Of a DNA stretch of 14,227 nt, positions 7,036 through 14,084 are shown piece by piece. The notes under the pieces were generated by a model. That model had not been told where the DNA came from. It did no database searches and worked only from the letters and a program-made list of their open reading frames with translations. Both the position numbers and the translations under genes were made by a program. Source of the stretch: Methanolinea sp. UBA473 (GTDB taxonomy: Archaea; Halobacteriota; Methanomicrobia; Methanomicrobiales; Methanospirillaceae); NCBI GenBank assembly GCA_002509495.1, contig DAEV01000063.1, positions 737 through 14,963 on the forward strand, given 5' to 3'. Numbering within the stretch: position 1 is the stretch's first letter; each line of letters opens with the position of its first letter.

Positions 7036-9432
7036 ATGAAGGAACCTTTGAATGCTGAAGAGTATCGTAACTCCCTTGACCCGGCCCAGGTAGAGTGCGT
7101 AACCACCGATGAATTAAAGCCCCTCGAAGTGATTATCGGGCAGGACCGCGCAATCAGGGCTCTCAATTTCGGACTGAACATCGCGGAGAAGGGATTTAAT
7201 ATCTACGCCTCGGGAGTTCCCGGAACAGGGAGGAAATCGGCGATCAGGAAATACCTGGATGAAATTGCCAAAACCAAAGCCAGGGGAAACGACTGGATCT
7301 ATGTGAATTGTTTTTCCAACCAGTACGAACCCAATGCCATCCAGCTCCCTCCCGGGATGGGCAGGCTCTTTTCGGAGGATATGACATCCTTCATCAGCGA
7401 ATCGAAACGGATCATTCCAAAAGTCTTCGAGAGCGAGGACTATGCCAACCGGCGCGAAGCGGCGATCCGATCCATCGATGCGGGGAAAGAGGAGACGATC
7501 GCCCGGATCAATGCCATTGCAGGACAGATGGGATTTTCCATCCAGCCCGGTCCGCAGGGGCTCCTCACGATTCCGGTAAAGGATGGAAGACCGCTCCCCC
7601 AGGAGGAGTTCCTGGCGCTTCCCGAAGAAGAGCAGCTTGATTTCCAGAGAAGGAGAGAGGAGCTTACTTCCGGGCTCCGGAATACCTTCCGGCAGCTTCG
7701 GGACCTTGACCAGAAAGGCAACGAGATTATCGTGAATCTCAACAAGGAGGTTTCTCTACTCGCAATAGGTCATTTGATCGCGGCTTTTCGGGAGAAATAC
7801 GCAGATGTCCCTGAGATCCTCACTTATATCGAAACGGTCCAGAACGACATCCTCGAGAACCTCCCCCTGTTTCTTGGCGAAGGGCAGCAGCCGCAGGTCC
7901 CGCCCCAGTTCCAGAACCCATACTTCCAGGAGCTCCTGTTCCGGAAATACCAGGTGAATGTCATCGTGGACAACTCGAAGCATGACGGCGCCCCGGTTGT
8001 CTTCGAACAGAACCCCACCTACCAGAACCTGTTCGGGAAAGTCGAGAAAGAGGTTCAGTACGGGATTATTTCAACCGATTTCACCATGATCCGACCTGGA
8101 TCCATCCACAAGGCCAACGGCGGATACCTCATTCTCCCCGTTGAGGAACTCTTCAGGAACCCCCTGGTATGGGACGTGCTCAAGACCACCCTCAAGACAG
8201 AGAAAGTAGAGATCGAGGACCCCGGAGAGAGGATGGGTTTCATCACCGCGAAAGGCATCCGTCCGGAGCCTATTCCTCTCAATCTAAAAGTGATCCTGCT
8301 CGGTACACCCATGATCAACCAGATCCTCTACACGCAGGACCCGGACTTTTCCGAACTGTTCAAAGTAAAGGCCGAATTCGATACGAGCATGGACAGGAGT
8401 GAAGAGAATGTCAAAAACTACGCAGTATTCATCTGCACGTTCTGCAAGCGGAACTGCCTGCTGCACCTTGACAATTCGGCAGTGTCGAGAGTGGTGGAAT
8501 ACGGATCGAGGCTCGTGGAAGATAAGCGGAAACTCACCACCCGCTTTGCCCAGATCGCCGATATCATCAGGGAAGCCAATTACTACGCCACCCAGGACAA
8601 GAAAGAATACGTCACCGGAAAGGAGATCGAGAGGGCCATCGAGGAGAAGATCTACCGTTCGAACCTGATCCAGGAGAAGATCCAGGAGTACATCGCAAGG
8701 GGAATTTTCCTGATCGGAACAAGGGGGAAAGAGGTGGGGCAGGTCAACGGGCTTTCTGTGATCAGTCTTGGAGATATTGAATTCGGACGCCCGTCCCGGG
8801 TTACCGCAAGCGTCGCAGTGGGACGGGGTGGCATCATGGACATCGAGCGGGAGGCAAGCATGGGTGGGCCGACCCATACCAAGGGAGTTCTCATTTTGAG
8901 CGGGTACCTCTCCCACAAATACGCCCAGGACAAGCCACTCTCACTTGCAGCGCGGCTCGTATTTGAACAGAGTTACTCAGGGATAGACGGCGATTCCGCC
9001 TCCAGCACCGAACTCTACTCGATCCTTTCCGCACTATCGGGCCTTCCCATCAACCAGGCAATCGCAGTGACGGGGTCGGTGAACCAGAGGGGCGAGGTCC
9101 AGGCAATCGGAGGGGTGAACGAGAAACTCGAGGGATTCTTCGAGGTCTGCAAGGCGCAGGGGCTCACCGGGGAGCAGGGGGCCATGATCCCGGCGAGCAA
9201 TGTCCAGAATCTCATGTTAAAGGAGGAGGTCGTGGAAGCCGCGAGGAAAGGAATGTTCCGGATCTATCCTGTGAGCACCATCGACGAGGGGATCGAGGTT
9301 CTCACGGGAGTGAAAGCCGGGGAAAGAAGGGTTGATGGATCCTTTGAGGAGGGGACCGTGAATTATCTGGTGGACCGGAGGTTAAAAGAGATGGCCGAGA
9401 CCCTCAGGACGTTCAGTAATCCGGCGACCTGA
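7036..9432 (+). CDS. Lon-family (S16) protease with degenerate AAA_32-type ATPase module
   Basis: A 798-residue soluble protein. Residues about 1-110 hold the start of an AAA-like module, interrupted by a long helical, probably coiled-coil insertion (about 110-300). The AAA-like part resumes around 310-540, and a Lon protease domain occupies roughly 560-790. The protease dyad is intact: S654 in GDSAS and K697 in GGVNEKLEGFF, the same 43-residue spacing as in classical Lon. Walker A is altered: GVPGTGRKS at 60-68, with R at the invariant Lys position. The Walker B region reads GGYLILPVEEL near 362-372, with P368 where an acidic residue is expected. The AAA_32 Pfam family includes members that lost P-loop residues, and bacterial LonC is ATP-independent. 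No transmembrane pair typical of archaeal LonB is seen. The start at 7036 has GGTGGATC just upstream; an in-frame ATG at 6865 would add 57 unrelated residues upstream of the predicted transcription start. Confidence 0.88.
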   Translation: MKEPLNAEEYRNSLDPAQVECVTTDELKPLEVIIGQDRAIRALNFGLNIAEKGFNIYASGVPGTGRKSAIRKYLDEIAKTKARGNDWIYVNCFSNQYEPNAIQLPPGMGRLFSEDMTSFISESKRIIPKVFESEDYANRREAAIRSIDAGKEETIARINAIAGQMGFSIQPGPQGLLTIPVKDGRPLPQEEFLALPEEEQLDFQRRREELTSGLRNTFRQLRDLDQKGNEIIVNLNKEVSLLAIGHLIAAFREKYADVPEILTYIETVQNDILENLPLFLGEGQQPQVPPQFQNPYFQELLFRKYQVNVIVDNSKHDGAPVVFEQNPTYQNLFGKVEKEVQYGIISTDFTMIRPGSIHKANGGYLILPVEELFRNPLVWDVLKTTLKTEKVEIEDPGERMGFITAKGIRPEPIPLNLKVILLGTPMINQILYTQDPDFSELFKVKAEFDTSMDRSEENVKNYAVFICTFCKRNCLLHLDNSAVSRVVEYGSRLVEDKRKLTTRFAQIADIIREANYYATQDKKEYVTGKEIERAIEEKIYRSNLIQEKIQEYIARGIFLIGTRGKEVGQVNGLSVISLGDIEFGRPSRVTASVAVGRGGIMDIEREASMGGPTHTKGVLILSGYLSHKYAQDKPLSLAARLVFEQSYSGIDGDSASSTELYSILSALSGLPINQAIAVTGSVNQRGEVQAIGGVNEKLEGFFEVCKAQGLTGEQGAMIPASNVQNLMLKEEVVEAARKGMFRIYPVSTIDEGIEVLTGVKAGERRVDGSFEEGTVNYLVDRRLKEMAETLRTFSNPAT

Positions 9433-9476
9433 GTGCCGCAACGATCCGACGGCTTTTGTGCAATGAGAGTGGACCC

Positions 9477-9947
9477 TCACGCGATGGGGATATAGATCTC
9501 GGTCATGATCTCATCGGGAGCGACTTCCCGGGGATCGTTTGGGTACACTTCCCGGATGGGACCGGCAATCCGTTTTTTATTCTGGTCTATCCAGGAAAAA
9601 AGCCGTTGATATGCAGGACCGCACGCCTCGTACGGCCCCCGGTGGACCAGCTTCGCCATCGTTCCTCCGGCGAGAATATACCTCCTGATCGCACCTTTCC
9701 CCGCTGCTGTGCCTTCCACGGGCCAGGCGATCTCGATATCTGCGGTCCCTTCCTGATCCGCCTTCATCGCCTCTTCCCGCGAGGTTTCGTGCATCACGAA
9801 GATTGGCGGCCCTGAGACCGTGATCCCCTTTTCCATTGCATACTGGATGATGTTCATGATCATCCCCGGGATCTTCTCGTATTTCCCGCGCTCCCGCATA
9901 CCGAGAACCTGCAGCGGAGGGACTTCAACAACCAGAATCTCTTCCAT
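9477..9947 (-). CDS. GyrI-like / AraC effector-binding domain protein, stand-alone
   Basis: A 156-residue cytoplasmic protein made only of the GyrI-like small-molecule-binding fold (PF06445 / BacTrans effector-binding type). Family features are the opening VVEVPPLQVLGMRERGKY, GPPIFVMHE near 46-54, ADIEIAWPV near 69-77, LVHRGPYEACGPAYQRLFSW near 99-118 and the terminal REVYPNDPREVAPDEIMTEI. There is no DNA-binding domain, so it is not itself a regulator of the AraC or MerR type. Stand-alone members bind or in some cases hydrolyse small hydrophobic or cationic compounds; the ligand here is unknown. The ATG at 9947 lacks a close Shine-Dalgarno, but a TATA-like element 25-34 bp upstream suggests a leaderless mRNA. 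It lies 68 bases behind the aIF-1A gene on the same strand and converges on the Lon-family gene. Confidence 0.85.
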   Translation of the reverse strand: MEEILVVEVPPLQVLGMRERGKYEKIPGMIMNIIQYAMEKGITVSGPPIFVMHETSREEAMKADQEGTADIEIAWPVEGTAAGKGAIRRYILAGGTMAKLVHRGPYEACGPAYQRLFSWIDQNKKRIAGPIREVYPNDPREVAPDEIMTEIYIPIA

Positions 9948-9971
9948 GAGTACATGGACAGGATCTCCTGT

Positions 9972-9981
9972 GATAAAAAAT
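9972..9981 (-). promoter_or_regulatory. Candidate TATA box for the GyrI-like gene
   Basis: On the minus strand this reads ATTTTTTATC. Transcription would begin about 25 bases downstream, near 9951, within a few bases of the ATG at 9947. That fits a leaderless transcript and explains the absence of a well-spaced ribosome binding site. Confidence 0.35.
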
Positions 9982-10015
9982 CCAGCCCTGCGGAGTGAAA
10001 CAGAAGGAAAAAAGT

Positions 10016-10366
10016 TCAGATATAGTGGTTTCTTCGCAACCAGTCAGCCTGAGGGGGCAGGTAACGGTACGAGATATCGCACTTTTCATCCTGGAAACTC
10101 CAGGGGGTCACGATCAGGATATCCCCTTCCCGGATCCAGGTCCGTTTCTTCATTTTTCCCTTAATCCGTCCCAAACGGGTGACTCCGTCGATGCACTGGA
10201 CACGGATGTGATTTCCACCCATCATAAGCTCTGCCCTGGCAAATTGCTCCCGGTTCCATTTCCTGGGCAGGCGCACACGTATGGTCTGGACTCCCTCTGC
10301 GCCTACTTCCTCAACTGCAATCTCATCGCTGTTGTTCTTATTGGGATCATTCCTAATCGAATCCAC
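10016..10366 (-). CDS. eif1A: Translation initiation factor aIF-1A
   Basis: Archaeal homologue of eIF1A and bacterial IF1, 116 aa. It binds the A site of the small ribosomal subunit and helps position the start codon and initiator tRNA. After a flexible Asn/Glu-rich tail of about 28 residues comes the OB fold: VRLPRKWNREQFARAELMMG, then HIRVQCIDGVTRLGRIKGKM, KKRTWIREGDILIVTPWSF and DEKCDISYRYLPPQADWL. These match the family throughout, including the invariant RxWIxxGD. The gene starts with GTG at 10366; AAGGA directly abuts it, an unusually short spacing, and the only nearby ATG (on the minus strand at about 10376) is out of frame. Divergent from the broken PEGA gene. Confidence 0.93.
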   Translation of the reverse strand: MDSIRNDPNKNNSDEIAVEEVGAEGVQTIRVRLPRKWNREQFARAELMMGGNHIRVQCIDGVTRLGRIKGKMKKRTWIREGDILIVTPWSFQDEKCDISYRYLPPQADWLRRNHYI

Positions 10367-10492
10367 TCCTTGGCATTAAATAAAGGGCGCGAGACAAGAA
10401 GAAAGTATGGATGGATGAAAAAAGAAGGATCCGGTGAGGACAAAACCCGGGAATGCCGCTGAATTCCAATCCTCCAGTATTCTCTGAAAAAT

Positions 10493-10500
10493 CTTTTAAG
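10493..10500 (+). promoter_or_regulatory. Candidate TATA box of the broken PEGA gene
   Basis: CTTTTAAG, preceded by GAAAAAT, lies 23-30 bp before the ATG at 10523. It predicts transcription starting at or next to the ATG, so the ancestral gene was probably leaderless. The promoter looks intact although the coding sequence is not. Confidence 0.4.
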
Positions 10501-10522
10501 CCTCCCCGGTTACATTCCCACA

Positions 10523-11296
10523 ATGGACCCGTCGTTCCTCGTTCTTGTGATCATTGCCGGACACCTATCGGCCTGCAGCGCCAGCGGTTCAGGGTTGACC
10601 GCTGTTCTCGGAGACCAGGTTGCACTGGGCGGCGATGCACCCGGAGCGGACTTTCGTCTTCCTGTTCCTGACCGGGCCGAATCTCCCTTTAAACGGAGTC
10701 CGACTGGACGATCTCTCTACTCCGGTGGTCACCGGGAATCCCTCCAGCTTCACGCAGGCCACCGCCGCAGAAGATCGGTGGTCCTGCACATGGAATACGC
10801 GGATTAGGGGGCAACTCCCTGATTCAGGTGCGAATACAATATTCGAAGGTTACGACACCCCGCGGCAGGAATGATCTGCAGGGCGGGGATTACGCAACGA
10901 TCGCAGTAACACTCACACTGCCATTGCCGGGGGTTCCCCCCGTTGGAGCCCTTTCGGTGCGATCCGTCCCGTCCGGGGCCGAACTGAGGATCGAAGGTAC
11001 CCTCCAGGGCACTACACCGCTGGATCTTACCGGGGTGCCGGAGGGGAACCATATCGTCGAAATTTCCTTGCCGGGATACAGGTATGGCACGGAACTGCAA
11101 GTATCATAGCGGGGAAGACAACACCACTGGAACCTGCCCTGTCGGGAATACCCCCGCCTCCACGCCCCGAACAACCGCTTCCACCCTACCAGCAACCACT
11201 CCCGTTGAGCCGATCTCAATGCCGTTCCCATGGACAGGAGTTGCAGGAGCATTAGGTATTGCGGCCCTCTGGATTCACGTCCGTAAGGGCAATTAA
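10523..11296 (+). pseudogene. PEGA-domain surface protein, broken by several frameshifts
   Basis: Read across three frames, the stretch encodes one protein of about 257 residues. It starts with a signal-like FLVLVIIAGHLSACSAS, then an immunoglobulin-like extracellular part (LGDQVALGGDAPGAD, then FVFLFLTGPNLPLNG, and DRWSCTWNTR). A PEGA domain follows (GALSVRSVPSGAELRIEG, TTPLDLTGVPEGNHIVEISL), then a Thr/Pro-rich linker and a C-terminal membrane anchor (FPWTGVAGALGIAALWI) with a basic tail. The frame changes near 10651 (one base missing), near 10845 (one base extra), near 11107 (a stop TAG plus a frame change) and in a C-run at 11151-11155. Each gap joins sensible protein text on both sides. 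Relatives are surface or envelope proteins of Methanomicrobiales. Real decay is favoured because neighbouring genes are intact, but sequencing error at homopolymers cannot be excluded from the sequence alone. Confidence 0.8.
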
Positions 11297-11340
11297 CCGG
11301 ATTCACGGGCATTCCCCGATGAAGGTGGGTAAATCCGGTC

Positions 11341-11405
11341 CTGCCGGCAGAGTGGCAGTCACATCGCTCACGCTCCGGGGGATAGCCCGGAGGCACAGGC
11401 TGTGC
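11341..11405. other. Cluster of three short inverted repeats
   Basis: Within 65 bases lie a perfect 10-bp palindrome CTGCCGGCAG (11341-11350), a perfect 7-bp stem CTCCGGG/CCCGGAG with a 6-base loop (11373-11392), and immediately after it GCACA/TGTGC with a 3-base loop (11393-11405). They fall between the broken PEGA gene and the promoter of the next gene. They may end PEGA-locus transcription, though no T-run follows directly, or belong to a small structured RNA. The function is unknown. Confidence 0.4.
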
Positions 11406-11408
11406 GAA

Positions 11409-11415
11409 CTTAATA
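11409..11415 (+). promoter_or_regulatory. Candidate TATA box for the HdeD-like gene
   Basis: CTTAATA predicts transcription start near 11438 and a leader of about 25 bases containing the GGGGTGAT ribosome binding site. A second AT-rich element, GATATTTTATT at 11427-11437, is an alternative but would place the start inside the ribosome binding site. Confidence 0.35.
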
Positions 11416-11449
11416 CCAATCCGATGATATTTTATTGTACTTCACTCCC

Positions 11450-11457
11450 GGGGTGAT
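11450..11457 (+). promoter_or_regulatory. Ribosome binding site that points to a CTG start
   Basis: GGGGTGAT is a strong match to the archaeal anti-Shine-Dalgarno complement GGAGGTGAT. Five bases later, in the open coding frame, comes CTG at 11463. No ATG, GTG or TTG in that frame occurs until GTG at 11628. A TTG at 11458 is out of frame and leads to a stop after about 30 codons. Confidence 0.5.
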
Positions 11458-11462
11458 TTGCA

Positions 11463-12344
11463 CTGGCAAAACTGGATGAATTTCTCGAACCGCTCCACCA
11501 TGGCGTCTGGGAGGTCGTCGTTCCCAGGGAATCCGTTGATGCAGCCCTGGACGTAGGCTGGAAGAAATCCGCAATCAATGTACCATCCCCGGGGACAATC
11601 GCCAGCTATCGGAAAGGCCGGTATCACGTGCACGAAACTCCAATGGAATGGCGGGTCCACCTCGACCGGTATGATCCTGCCAGTCACCCGCTCATGCACA
11701 TAGCGGACGATGCGCCCCTGCTCCTCATGATCGGCAGCACCTTTGTAACCCTCCTCATGGACACCCGTTCCCCGAAGAATACGGTGGAGATCCTGAAAGA
11801 ACAGACGATTGCCTGGCAATCCCTGATCCTCGCTGGGTTTGCAATGGGACTGATTGGAACCTTCATCCTGCTCCACCCTTTTACCTTCTTTACGGGAATC
11901 CTGTCGATCGTCGTACCTCTCTCTGTGACTTTTCTTGGTGCGGTCATCGTCTGGAGGGGTATCCGTATCCGGCCGAGCGGAGAAAATTCCGGAGGCAGGA
12001 TGATCCTGGGCCTTGGAATTATGCTGCTCGGCGCGATCCTGTTCTTCCTCCCCGTCCGGATCATGGCAGGATTCCTGTGTGTAGTGCTGGCCATCTGGAC
12101 GTTCTCGAGTGCCCTTCTCTCCATGAAACGCCTGAGGAAAGGACGAACCGGTGTCCCTTCGGGATTCTACCTGCAGGTTGTCCTTACCCTCCTATCCCTG
12201 GTACTGGCGGTTCTTCTTTTCCTGGCACCGCATGCAGCCCTGGCTATCCTTATAGGTCTGGTCGCTCTCCTGATCCTATTACTGGGCGTTATGCTGGTTG
12301 TACAGGGCGCAAGCCTCATGAGAAGGATGAGAGGTGGCCAGTAA
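11463..12344 (+). CDS. DUF308/HdeD-like six-helix membrane protein with soluble N-terminal domain, probable CTG start
   Basis: Read from CTG 11463 the product is 293 aa. Residues 1-115 are mostly polar (LAKLDEFLEPLHHGVWEVVV at the start, SYRKGRYHVHETPMEWRVHL near 49-68), with one moderately hydrophobic stretch near 85-100. Six membrane helices follow at about 119-140, 146-164, 180-198, 200-221, 233-254 and 257-283. They come in pairs with short basic loops and a repeated G-x-x-L-x-x-P pattern, as in HdeD/DUF308 proteins, whose bacterial member protects against acid. The role here is unknown. The conventional alternative start, GTG 11628, gives 238 aa, has no ribosome binding site, and would discard 55 codons with coding-like third-position bias. 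The gene lies between the broken PEGA gene and a small membrane frame. Confidence 0.7.
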   Translation: MAKLDEFLEPLHHGVWEVVVPRESVDAALDVGWKKSAINVPSPGTIASYRKGRYHVHETPMEWRVHLDRYDPASHPLMHIADDAPLLLMIGSTFVTLLMDTRSPKNTVEILKEQTIAWQSLILAGFAMGLIGTFILLHPFTFFTGILSIVVPLSVTFLGAVIVWRGIRIRPSGENSGGRMILGLGIMLLGAILFFLPVRIMAGFLCVVLAIWTFSSALLSMKRLRKGRTGVPSGFYLQVVLTLLSLVLAVLLFLAPHAALAILIGLVALLILLLGVMLVVQGASLMRRMRGGQ

Positions 12345-12414
12345 CATACGGGGAGTCGACTTACCAAACCCCTACTCATCGCATCGTCCGATTGCCATTT
12401 CCCGGGAGTATACC

Positions 12415-12543
12415 ATGACTCGACCGGTGCATGCCAGGATACCAGCTCGGACACTCCTCGCCGGCCTTGTTCTCTTTGCAACGATTATAGGGTACCCTGG
12501 AAAGATTGGCTTGATATCGGCATTCTACAAAAAAAAGACATAA
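12415..12543 (+). CDS. Possible 42-residue single-span membrane peptide
   Basis: An ATG preceded by GGGAG at seven to eight bases opens a 42-codon frame. The predicted peptide has a basic N-terminus (MTRPVHARIPARTLLAG), one hydrophobic span (LLAGLVLFATIIGYPG) and a strongly basic end (FYKKKT), the usual shape of a small membrane protein. It is 70 bases after the HdeD-like stop on the same strand and could share its transcript. No family is recognised. Its stop overlaps the AT-rich promoter of the glycosyltransferase gene. The same sequence could be non-coding. Confidence 0.4.
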   Translation: MTRPVHARIPARTLLAGLVLFATIIGYPGKIGLISAFYKKKT

Positions 12544-12553
12544 AAATAATTAT
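12544..12553 (+). promoter_or_regulatory. Candidate TATA box for the glycosyltransferase gene
   Basis: AAATAATTAT in a strongly AT-rich stretch predicts a start near 12575, about five bases before the ATG at 12580. That ATG has no Shine-Dalgarno, so the mRNA is probably leaderless or nearly so. Confidence 0.4.
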
Positions 12554-12579
12554 CTGCAAATTGAAACAGATCGTTAACA

Positions 12580-13725
12580 ATGTCATCGCTTTGGGCCGGG
12601 CTCACCAGGTGGAGACCCTACATCATCATCTCCATCACTGTCCTGCTCTCTTCGGTAATAGTTTTCCTCCCCTTCCTGCTGAACCTGACCAGTCTCTGGG
12701 CGATCCAATTCGGGGAGACCGGAATGCAGGCGGTATACCGGTACTGGGACGGGCCCCTGTATGTCATCGTCTCAAAAACGTTCTATGTGGCTGAGAGTGC
12801 CTATTATGCCGCATGCGGATGGGGAGGCGGTTACTTCGCCGCCCACCTCCCATTCTATCCTTTCACCATCCTTGCCCTCTCCTTCCTCGGGGAGTTCGAA
12901 GCGATGATCGTATCGACCGTCCTCTTCTCGATCCTTTCCGCCTGCATTTTTTATAAAATTACCAGGGAATTCAGGATTACGGAATACCCGCTTCTACTGA
13001 CGCTGTTTTTCTGCTTCTTTCCGCTAAGATGGTTTCTCTACAAAAACGTCGGGGCCAGCGAGCCTGCATTCCTCTTTCTCTGTCTTACGACGATTTATTT
13101 TCTTAAAAGGAATCAACCCGGATATTCCGTCATATTCGCCTCGCTCGCCACCCTTACCAGGATCTTCGGTGTCCTCCTGTTCCCAGTCATCCTCCTCTCG
13201 CTTCTGGTAAAAAAAGAGTTGAACATCAGGAATTTTCTTGTTTCTCTCGCCATTCCCGCGACATTCCTGCTGCTCTTTTCGTATTACCAATTTTCTCTCG
13301 GTGATTTTTTCGCGTACTTTGCGGTCAACGAGAAGACAATGCACGAACCTTTCTATGTACTTGCTACGTTCATCAGTTCGCATTTCGGCGAGTTGTATGG
13401 GATTCTCGTGATTGCCTACGCACTTGCCGCCATTGCCCTCTGGGAAAAGGGGGAGAGGGAGATGTCCCTCTTCATTGCGGTGTATCTATCCTTCATCACC
13501 CTGGTCTCCCACGGCGACGCAAGCAGGTACATGCTCCCGATGGCGCCTTTTGCCCTGATGGCCTTCGAGAATATCTTCCCAAAAAATAAAATTGCATACA
13601 TCTGCATCATCCTGCTCGCCGCGGTGCTGTCCACGATCTATGCCTGGACCATGATCCCCACTAACCTGGTATCCCTTGACATGTACGAGCGGATCGTCGC
13701 GACCATTGCGAGCGGGGGGACTTAG
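12580..13725 (+). CDS. Multi-pass GT-C glycosyltransferase (PIG-V/mannosyltransferase-like)
   Basis: An integral membrane protein of 381 aa with about nine or ten hydrophobic helices. After the first helix (about 13-35) an outward loop holds RYWDGPLYVIVSK with D57, matching the conserved acidic residue in the first loop of GT-C enzymes such as PIG-V (typically xWDxxHF/YxxIA). ATLTRIFGVLLFPVILLSLL near 187-206 corresponds to the ATxTRxxGxxL-P motif of that family, and DASRYMLPMAPFALMAFE near 310-327 to the C-terminal family motif. Such enzymes transfer a sugar from a lipid-linked donor on the outer face of the membrane. Donor and acceptor here are unknown; S-layer or surface-protein glycosylation or a glycolipid is plausible given nearby envelope genes. 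Base composition is more AT-rich than in the liv genes, in line with its Phe/Ile content. Confidence 0.75.
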   Translation: MSSLWAGLTRWRPYIIISITVLLSSVIVFLPFLLNLTSLWAIQFGETGMQAVYRYWDGPLYVIVSKTFYVAESAYYAACGWGGGYFAAHLPFYPFTILALSFLGEFEAMIVSTVLFSILSACIFYKITREFRITEYPLLLTLFFCFFPLRWFLYKNVGASEPAFLFLCLTTIYFLKRNQPGYSVIFASLATLTRIFGVLLFPVILLSLLVKKELNIRNFLVSLAIPATFLLLFSYYQFSLGDFFAYFAVNEKTMHEPFYVLATFISSHFGELYGILVIAYALAAIALWEKGEREMSLFIAVYLSFITLVSHGDASRYMLPMAPFALMAFENIFPKNKIAYICIILLAAVLSTIYAWTMIPTNLVSLDMYERIVATIASGGT

Positions 13726-13796
13726 AGGGCTATTTCCAGGTATCTGTCGGGGATACTCACAAAAACCTGATGTTATCGCAGTATCCGGCAGGAAGG

Positions 13797-13961
13797 ATGC
13801 AGACCATGGGATTCCTGTTATACCGCACCAATCCCGGATTGCTGATAGTTGCCTGGCCGGGCCCGGACAGGAACCCGATCTCGGCTTCCAAGGACACGAC
13901 CCCCGACACGGTTTCATCCTATACATCCTTTGAGGTTGAAATGGAACTAGAACCCGAATAG
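13797..13961 (+). CDS. Small hypothetical frame or remnant of a larger gene
   Basis: The frame encodes 54 residues from ATG 13797, preceded by GGCAGGAAGG. The sequence begins MQTMGFLLYRTNPGLLIVAW and ends TVSSYTSFEVEMELEPE, and codon third positions are GC-biased as in neighbouring genes. It resembles the C-terminus of an extracytoplasmic protein more than a complete one, but no family is recognised. The region between it and the glycosyltransferase stop holds nothing else coding-like. It may be a fragment. Confidence 0.25.
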   Translation: MQTMGFLLYRTNPGLLIVAWPGPDRNPISASKDTTPDTVSSYTSFEVEMELEPE

Positions 13962-14007
13962 ACTAACTTCCGGGTTCAGACAAAGAACCGGGGTTGGCTG
14001 GCCAATA

Positions 14008-14013
14008 TTTATA
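14008..14013 (+). promoter_or_regulatory. Strong archaeal TATA box near the right edge
   Basis: TTTATA within CCAATATTTATAGG is the clearest TATA box in the window, predicting transcription start near 14036. Just downstream, AGGTC/GACCT with a 6-base spacer (14013-14028) forms a dyad between the TATA box and the predicted start, a natural position for an operator. Confidence 0.55.
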
Positions 14014-14084
14014 GGTCAATCCCGACCTCGTGTGCCGGGAGGAGCAACCCTGATTTCGGTTTCTCTTCCGGGAGGTATACATAC

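Noticed and set aside
8284..8916. 210-codon minus-strand frame inside the Lon-family gene
   Set aside because: Antisense to conserved protease sequence, with no ribosome binding site or domain.
9995..10462. 155-codon plus-strand frame over the aIF-1A gene
   Set aside because: Antisense to aIF-1A, which is conserved along its whole length; no ribosome binding site.
13973..13989. GGTTC/GAACC hairpin considered as a glycosyltransferase-locus terminator or a tRNA T-arm
   Set aside because: Only a 5-bp stem with no T-run, and no acceptor, D or anticodon arms can be built around it.
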